This document shows, piece after piece, positions 13,201 to 22,200 of a stretch of 64,000 nucleotides of DNA. This DNA comes from Molanna angustata. Taxonomy: Eukaryota; Arthropoda; Insecta; Trichoptera; Molannidae. The number at the start of each line of letters is the position of its first letter. Within the stretch, counting starts at the first letter, position 1. The position numbers and the translations under genes are program-made. The notes under the pieces are model-generated. The model was not told where the DNA came from, did not search any database, and saw only the letters and a program-made list of their open reading frames with translations. Location: positions 15,089,469-15,153,468 of the forward strand of contig OY754975.1 of the NCBI GenBank assembly GCA_963576475.1. The letters run 5' to 3'.

Positions 13201-16200
13201 TGTGTCTGTCTGTGTGTGTGTCTGTCTGTGTGTGTGTGTGTCCCCCCCCCCCTTATAACTTTTGATCCGCTTAATTTACAGAGCCCAAAATTTTAAAATA
13301 TACAAAAAATTATAAGCCTACAAAACTTTTATACTCAGAATTGTGAATTTTTGTTTCAGTCAGGGGTTATCAACTTTTGAAATTTTGATTTATTTTTCCA
13401 TATATCTCAGAAACCGTAAAAGCTAGAACGCTGAAAATTGGTATAAACATAGACAAATACAAAATCTCAAATTAGTTTTTTTAAAAAAATTCCAGGTTTT
13501 CTCAAACATTTTTTATTAAGAAAAATATTTTTTTATGATAAATTTATGAGTTAAACTGCCTATATTTCCAATTTTTTTTAAAATATCAAAAAAAGCCGAA
13601 ACACCCCAACTAGAAAATTTAATTTTCTAAAAAAAATATTAAAATTGTATTAGCACATTGCAAATTTTTTTCAACAATTTTTATAAAAATTGAATTTAGT
13701 GACGACATTGTTTCATACAATTTGTATGGAAGTAGCCTACTCACAATATCTAAGAAGACTTAATAATTTGATATTAATCTCCAAACATACATACATACGA
13801 TCATGCTGTTTTCACATTCTGGGTAGGATCAAAGGACTGACCTCCATACTATCCTATCTTGACATACATACCTAGGTACATGTGTTGTATAGAAAACCAA
13901 ATATCTTAAAATATTAAATAATTTGTATTTATGGGTTTATAGTTTGGTACTTATTCTTCAACTGTATATACTATCGCTATCGACAGTTGGATCTCATGTG
14001 TTACATGCAACTAGTAATATTCATTTTTCAATAATATCATTACAAGGCACAGTGGTACAAATAGTATTTCATTTTGATCAGCTGTTTGCACTGTAACATA
14101 ATTATAATTTGAAAAAAAAACACTTATAAAGATTTTATTTATTTTTATATTTTGTTTATTTTTTTATTATTATTATTTGTTTTCTTTTTTAACACATTAT
14201 ATTTTAAAGTTTTGATTTTAATTTTTAATGCGTATAATCAGTTATGGTATGGTTTGATTATTTATATACTTTATGTACAGAGAGTGCACAAAGGGGAGTT
14301 TATTGCCATGTGGCAATCTCTTTCAACCAACCGAGCAACTTGAATAAAAAAGTCAATTAGGTACAATAGTTTTAGTACCTTAGAAAAAACATACAAATGA
14401 GATGAAATATTAGTTTTTAATTTAAGAGAATTTTTGTTTAGTTTACAAATTCAAATATTACAATTAAACTATGCATTAACTATAATGCGTTCACTATAAT
14501 AACTCCTTTCGTGTTTTTGTGTTGATAAGATTTTTTAGAAATTAAACCTTGCCAGATTTGACAACATATAGATGATACTAAGTTGGATAATTCTGTAGTA
14601 TTCGTTTTTTTTTTGACATACCCCAAAAACAATAAAATGAGTTTTAAATTTATTTATAAAAGCAAAGTCTCAACTACATTTACAGAGTAGCGAAATATCT
14701 AAAATATTAGCATCTCCGTAGAACTAAATTGGCCAGATTGTCAACTATGCAAGCTTAACAACATAAACTCATGATAGGACTTATTATAGTGAATGCACAG
14801 TAATATGTGTATCAAAAGTTTCAGTATGTTAATATCGTTGGTACAGAGCCTTATGACCATGAAGGTATGATACTACTTATGACTAATAAAACTAATCTTA
14901 ATACATAAAAATGTCGTGTCGTGATGTTCATACAAGCTAATCTCCGAAACCGACCAACCAATTTCAATGAAATTTTGTAAATATGTATGGTTGGTTCCAG
15001 CTTTAGATTTTTTCAGTTTTGGATCTGATAGTTGGCAGATTTCTAATTAAAAAATAAATACATATCCAAATTTTGACTTATGTACATCATCCCCAGGATT
15101 TTTCATAGGAAAAAGGGTCGTAATTCATTTTAAGTTGTGTAATCGTTCAATAGATGGCGATATGAAAAATCTATTGAAATCTGTATAACGTATTTAGATC
15201 TTGAGAAAATACCACACTCAGATGTATGAAAAAAAAATGGTAATAATATACTTCCGCTACTCTCACCACCACCCGCTCTGTATATGGGGACTGTAAACAA
15301 CCCCTTCACATAACGATAAGTGAGCGACAAAAAAATGCACAGCACGAAGAGTAGGTCATGGAACCCTCAGATTACCATCTAGATATTTAAAAAAAAATAA
15401 AAATGAATAGGTATTTCCTTGTTAAACAAGTACATATACATCATCTTCCTACGTTCCCTAAAATAAGCATAAATATTGGCACCATAGACATAAAGAACAA
15501 TCAACAAATGTGAATATAAACTTAGATTGGTAAAAATACATAAAATGAGGTCTGTATAAAATGCGTTCTACATAGAAGACGGTCTGTGGCAGAACAACGT
15601 CTGCCCGGCACACTAGTTACCTATAAAAAAAGACCATGAAAATAGTAATGACACAAGCATTATTTATTAAAAAAAAGAAATGGAACTCACTCAGTCGACA
15701 ATGTGGTAACATTATTAAGACTATTGGTATTCGTGATGTAACTAAGTAGTTTCCCTATCCCGTGTCCCAGACGGAGAGCAAACTCCGAACCTGGAGGTGA
15801 GGCACGTCGGTACATCAGTTCATTTAATGCTCCCATACCAGCTAAGCAAACCTCTTCGCTATACTGAAAACATTCATTATTTATATTTATTTAAAAAAAA
15901 TGAATATGTTCTTGTAACAAGTATATGTTATATACATCCTGATACATTCCCTATATTACGCATAAATACTCAATCAATCAAGCATAAATGCTTGTGTAAT
16001 GAATAATAAAATTGGTTGATGCGAGATTCGAACTCGCGTCATCTGGATTGCTAATCCAGGGCTGCATTCACAATGAATGGAAACAGACCCTCCATCGCAT
16101 TCAGATTGAACATTGAGTGTACGCTCCAAACGCTCTGTATAATCGTCGGATGAAAACGTTCAGTAAAAGTATCTTTTGATTTCTATTTTATCAGTGATAA

Positions 16201-19200
16201 AGATGACTTCTATTTGTTTCTGTGGTGTCTATTATTTCAGTTGACATATCTGATGACAATATGCATTCATAAAGAGGTTGATTTAAGAAAAATATCATTC
16301 AAAAGTTTCCAATAAAAGGTCAGAGAGCATTATTTACTTCACTGCCCATTTGTTGTCTTTCGATGAAAATATAACCTAAAAAGACATACTTATGTATAAT
16401 AATTGACATTTAAAACGCCCGATGCTACGTTCAGTTTGAAATGCCGCTCGAAAGCGTTAGTGAGATTGGTGTGAATAACGTCATAATCTGCAAATTCAGG
16501 TACATCCGACACTCGACGATGAAAGTTCTATCTGAATGTAGCCCAGTGCGCTAGCCGCTCTGTCACCAGCCCATTTTTTCAAGGAAAGAGTTCAAATATT
16601 GTATCACATAATCACCACACAGTTTGGGGAAAAATAAACAACAAATATTATGATCAAGCAAGGAAACATAAATTTGGGATACTCAAAGGAATAATAAGAA
16701 ATATAGTTTTTCCTTTAATGACACATTTTAATAATAATAATAATATAATAAACACTTCTTTGCACCCTGCGCAAGTGCGAGTTTATTGCCATATGGCAAT
16801 TCCTTCCAAATAACCAGTGTTTCCAGTCCAGAGAAGCAATATTTGTGTTATAAATGAACTTAAATAAATTTCTCCTCTGCTGGGGATCAAACCCAGGACA
16901 TCCGCACAGAAACCAAACGGCTTTTCAACTGCGCAATGGCGGTCGGCAATGTTGTTGATTCCAAGTCAAATTCTATAATCTGGGTTCCGTTGACGATAGA
17001 ATTTGTATATTTTCAGAATAACTTTTATAGTTTCATTTTAATTGAAAAAATAGGGCTGGATTAAAATTTTCATTTACTAGAATTTGTTGTGTATTATTAA
17101 AAATAATGTCGTTTCTCTGTTAAGTCATATACTAAGAGAGTATAAATTAACTGATTTTGCTGAAAATTTTCTTTCCCTGGAGCGAGAGATGTAAATATTA
17201 ATGATATTATTTGTTTATTTTATTTTATTCATTCTTTTATTTCAATGTTTTTTTGACGCTTAAGTATTGTTTCACATTCTTCTTCTTCTTCGTGCCATGT
17301 CAGGTCTCCCGATCACTGCTGAGAAGGCATCTCTATCCGCCGCCATATGGAACAATTTGCAGACGTCTCTGATGCCGGTCCACTCACGAATGTTGCGGAA
17401 CCATGACATCTGACGTCTTCCTATTCTGAAGCGTCCCTCTATTGCAGCCCTTCATAATAATTTGGAGCAGCCTGTACTTTTCACCTCGCAAAATGTGAAC
17501 CAAATTTGATATTTTTCATCTCCTTATTGTGTCACCCAGCTCGCGCTCGACATTTGTTCTCCTGAGTACCTCCACATTTGACACTTTATCTACCAAGGAA
17601 ATTTTCAACATGCGGCGATGCAGCCGATATATAAAAAAAACTAAAGAAATATAAAAGCTTTTAATGTTGTTTCTCTGTTTTCAGAGCAACAAAATATTTT
17701 ATTTTCTCATATAAAAGCAACATTATGTATGGGTATGATATGGGAATAGACGGCGTATGGGGCATAAAAGAACAGTGTTTTAAAAATCTCAGGCATTGGT
17801 TTTGGATTCCGAATGCGGCGTCACTCAAGTTCGAGATGAGTTTGTTTTGATGGTAGCCAAGCTCGGGAATTGACTATAATCCGACGCTGTTAGTTTAGTC
17901 TATACAAAAAACTTAACTTAAATATAACTATGCCACCCAATCCTATATTTTATTCTTTTGAAATCATATCACCACCAAGGGACATAAGAGAGAATTGAGT
18001 ACAAAATATGATAACATACTCTAGATTGTGGTCCGATGCTGGCCCAATGGAAGACAATAGTGATAACACTCGGCTGCAGATGTGTATTGACAGGTAACCA
18101 TACAAACAAGTTTTGGAGAATATTCAAGGTCAGACAAATACATTCTTCACCCACTTCCAAATACGATACATTCCTAAAAAATAAATAAAAATCAAATAAT
18201 GTATCTATGAACACGAGTTATTTATAAAAAAGTGGTTCATGAGAGTAAACAATTTAAATAATTGAGATTTATTTTTCTTAACTGCTCATTCAAGAGTATT
18301 AAAATGAAATAACTTTGTTTAAAAAATAATAATGCAAGTGCATTTATCAAACAAAAGTCATTCATTTACAAAACAACAAAGAGATGGACATCGGACATCT
18401 GTGCGAGAACACTGTCACCTCATGTATGAGGACTGTTGCTTTCATTGTTTATACAAAAACAATTTCTCAATAGATGGCGTTAGAAAAAGGTTTCTTCGTT
18501 ACTTCATAGATGGCGATGGTAAAAACAGCGTTTTTCAAAGATCAGTTTCTCATACTTACTTACTTAGTTTCTTATTATTAAAATATATAGAACTTTCATA
18601 AATTGCATTGATAAGGGAACCTAATATCAAGGCATAATTGGTGAATGTTGCGCAAACTCATTGCGTAAGCCCTGTTCCTGGTTCTTCTACGTTTCTATTC
18701 AGATGTTAAAAAAAATTGTCAAAATAAAGAGGTGGATGGAAAAAATGTATATTGAACTGCAATTTTAAGCAACGGAAAGAGTTCAGAATATCTAAGCCAC
18801 AAATACTGTTTGAAAAAAGACTACTGTAAACGAATAAAGTACCTTTGTGGGTTGGTACGGGAGGCCAATATATCAGATAAGAGAGCCGACTGCGTATAAT
18901 CCTCGACTAGAGTCCCTTCGTTCCTTTCTGGTGATGGAGGAGGATCCGGCGTTTGGTCCAAGTATATATCTTCGTTGTCGGAAAGTTGTTTCAAAATGTC
19001 TAAAATGATAAGTTATGTAACAAAATTAACAACAAAATTAACTCTCTCATCATTGCAAACCTATAAAAGTAACTCCTATTATTTTACAATGAAATCCATA
19101 AACAGTCAATACTCAAAATCATATTTTATTAATAAAAAAAATTAGAACAATTTTTTTTCAAATAAGTAACTATAATATAAAGAAATAAAAATTCTAATAA

Positions 19201-22200
19201 ATATGCCATTACTTTTTTCTTCAGCTTTATATATTATTTTTTGCTAAGCCTTAATTCTTTCAACATAACTGAACCAAATTTGTTTTCATTCTACTTAGAT
19301 ATTTAACTTAGTAGAATGATGCTTAGATATAGCAGCATTCTACTTAGATATTTCTTTATTTTTAACTTAATGATACATAGTTTTATCAAACATATATATA
19401 ACAATCGCATTATGTATGATAAATATGACATTCTTAAACACAATCAGGTATCTAAGAAAGAAATATTTTGAGGAGGATTTAGATGCAAACAGGTAATATT
19501 ACCTACATGGATAAATATGCCATTCGTTTTGTTCCCTGTAATAACTCTTCTTATGTTTTCATCCAGTCTCGCATACCTTTAAATAAACAACAAAATCACG
19601 ACATATCCCATAACGTGGGATAACCAGTAACAGGTGTGTGGGTGTGCAAAACCTTACAAAAGGAAGTACGACACATGCGTATATGCCCACACATTAGTCT
19701 CATCTAATTAATTGTACCTACTAAAAAGAGCCAAGGTTTATAACATAATTTGTAATTTTATATATCTTTGTTAAAACTATTATAAACTGTTGGTTCTATA
19801 CATCAATAAAATAAAAATATATATAAAAAGGCCCTATATTCACAATGGGTGGTGAACCTCATTGCTGAACTTTGTGAGACGTTATTTTGTCTGTTGTATT
19901 TTCGATTACCCGGTTCTTAAGGGACACCCAAAAACGATAAAGAATGGAAGCACTATTCTAAGCCGGTACCTTACAGCATACAACAAACAGCATAGCAAAC
20001 AACACAGAATACAGCACACCAAGCACAGTATACAGCGCAGCAAACAACAAAATGGTAATCATTATTGTATTAAGTAAGAGGTTTACCAATAAGGATAAAA
20101 ATCAGTCTTGGCATTTGCTGTAATATAATTCTTTCCACTGTACTTCGTTTGCAGTAAGTTAAGTCTGTGTGTAGTCGACCTTGTGTGTCATAACCTTCTG
20201 TCATACTCTTGATGAACAGTAATCCTAGTACAGCTGGCTGTCCACCTTTACGTATCTCCTGGAAAATATCAAATATATTCAGTTAAAAACTATTTGCATG
20301 TAGAAAAATACATTATATTATAGAGTGAATTGATCTAAATAATGAATGTATGTATATTTTATTTAGGTGTAAAAAATAAGTACATTTTCTTACACCAAAG
20401 AATATAAACAATGTTGGAGAAAAAAAATAACAAATTTACATACCTAGTATGACTTATTAAAAATTAACAAACAGTAAACATTCCAATATCCATATATAAA
20501 AAAGACAGTAAGTACATAATATTTTAAAATATTTTTTTCTTTATGTATTCAATACCTAGGCCACAAAAAGCGGCAAGACCAGATGCTTCCTTTACACATT
20601 TACCAGGTTAGCCCGAGGCAGTCTAAATTCCCTATGTGATACAAAGATATTTAAAGTTATTTTTCGCCTCAAATTATTACTTTTATATTGTGACATATAC
20701 TTTATTGTCATTGAAATTCACTTTTTAATACTTATAATTTTATACTGTATACAATACCTATTAAAATAAATTAAGATTAGTTTTGTAATAAGGAAACGGA
20801 ATGTCCATAAAACTGGCCAAAATCAGCTATAATCACACATTTTTTTCTCAATACAGAATAGATCATTAGAATACATCAATATCATTACAAGTGATATTGA
20901 TACAAATAAATTATCTACTTACATCAAACAAATCCAACAAAAAATTTGAATGTGAAAAGAGATATTCCCTTCTGAGAATATCTACACTAATTTTGATTGC
21001 CTTGTTGCGAAGGAAAGTGGGAATTTTATAATGGCAATTGGTCAAGTAGCTCCATAGACATTTCTGAATTTCATGTTTACCTTCGCTTTCAACTTTACTC
21101 CATTTTTTAAGAATAATTTTCTGAAACAAAAATTGACTCAAATTAATTAGGCTATCTACAAATAAAATATGTTAACTAAATATGTTATCATTAGGGTTGG
21201 TAGGTAGTTATCATTGGGGTTGATAGGTAGTATAGCGACCTCCTCACAGCCTAATCATTTGATATGTGAAGTATATGGATGGGTGAATTTTTCCCATTTA
21301 AAAGCTTGATTGGTGCATTTTATTTTAATCTTTTGAATAATTTATAATTACACATTGGTCTGAGAATTCTTTTGAGGAAGTACATAATGGTAATAAAAAT
21401 AATTGAGCGTCATTATTTGTAGTACTTACATAATTGTAATTAATATCGTTAATATGTCGGCCGAAGCTGTAAAAAATATATTCACACACTCAACAGATGA
21501 CTCCTTTCCACTCCTTCTCCTTATTTCCTCCCAATCTTCCCTTCCCACCACCCTTCACTAAAGTGCATATTGTAATTGTCAAATAATTTCTGTAGATTAA
21601 TCAGTGGAATATTTTTGTCCTAATTTTTTCTTTAAAACTGTTAATATTCCCAAACAAAATAAAGTCAAATTATTTCCCAAAACACTCTTTCTTCTTTTTG
21701 CATACCTACTATTTTTGTTTCATTGGTGACTCAATATATTTTTCTGTTATTTAAACTTCACCTGTTCCTGTCTTTTAGAATTTCATTTGTGATGTGCCAA
21801 TTTTTCATGGATACTTTTCACTCCACGTATCAGCTTCATAAACTTTCTTTTAAACCTAAGTTTGTCCAGGGTATTTGAAAAATAAATGACCTTGTTTGAG
21901 CGACGGTACTTACAAGTACCGCATACTTTCAATTAGTAATATAACCACTACAACATTTTTTCGTAACAAACACCTACTGATACAGCAAAGGATTCTACGG
22001 TTCATTACATTTTTTTGATAAGAAAAACTGATATAATGATAGTAAATGTCATTCTTATGTATATATCATGGCCATAATGTGCATTGTGGCCAAGATGCCC
22101 TTTTTTGCGCTACGTCCAAAAGATCATTTTCACAAAAAATGACAAGTAAGTCATTGTTTTTTCTTTTAATTTTGTACTTAATGGTTAAAAAAAATTAACA

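Noticed and set aside
16010..16060. A tRNA 3' half with anticodon-like loop
   Set aside because: It continues into a dispersed body seen at 40020 and is split by a MITE; it is a SINE.
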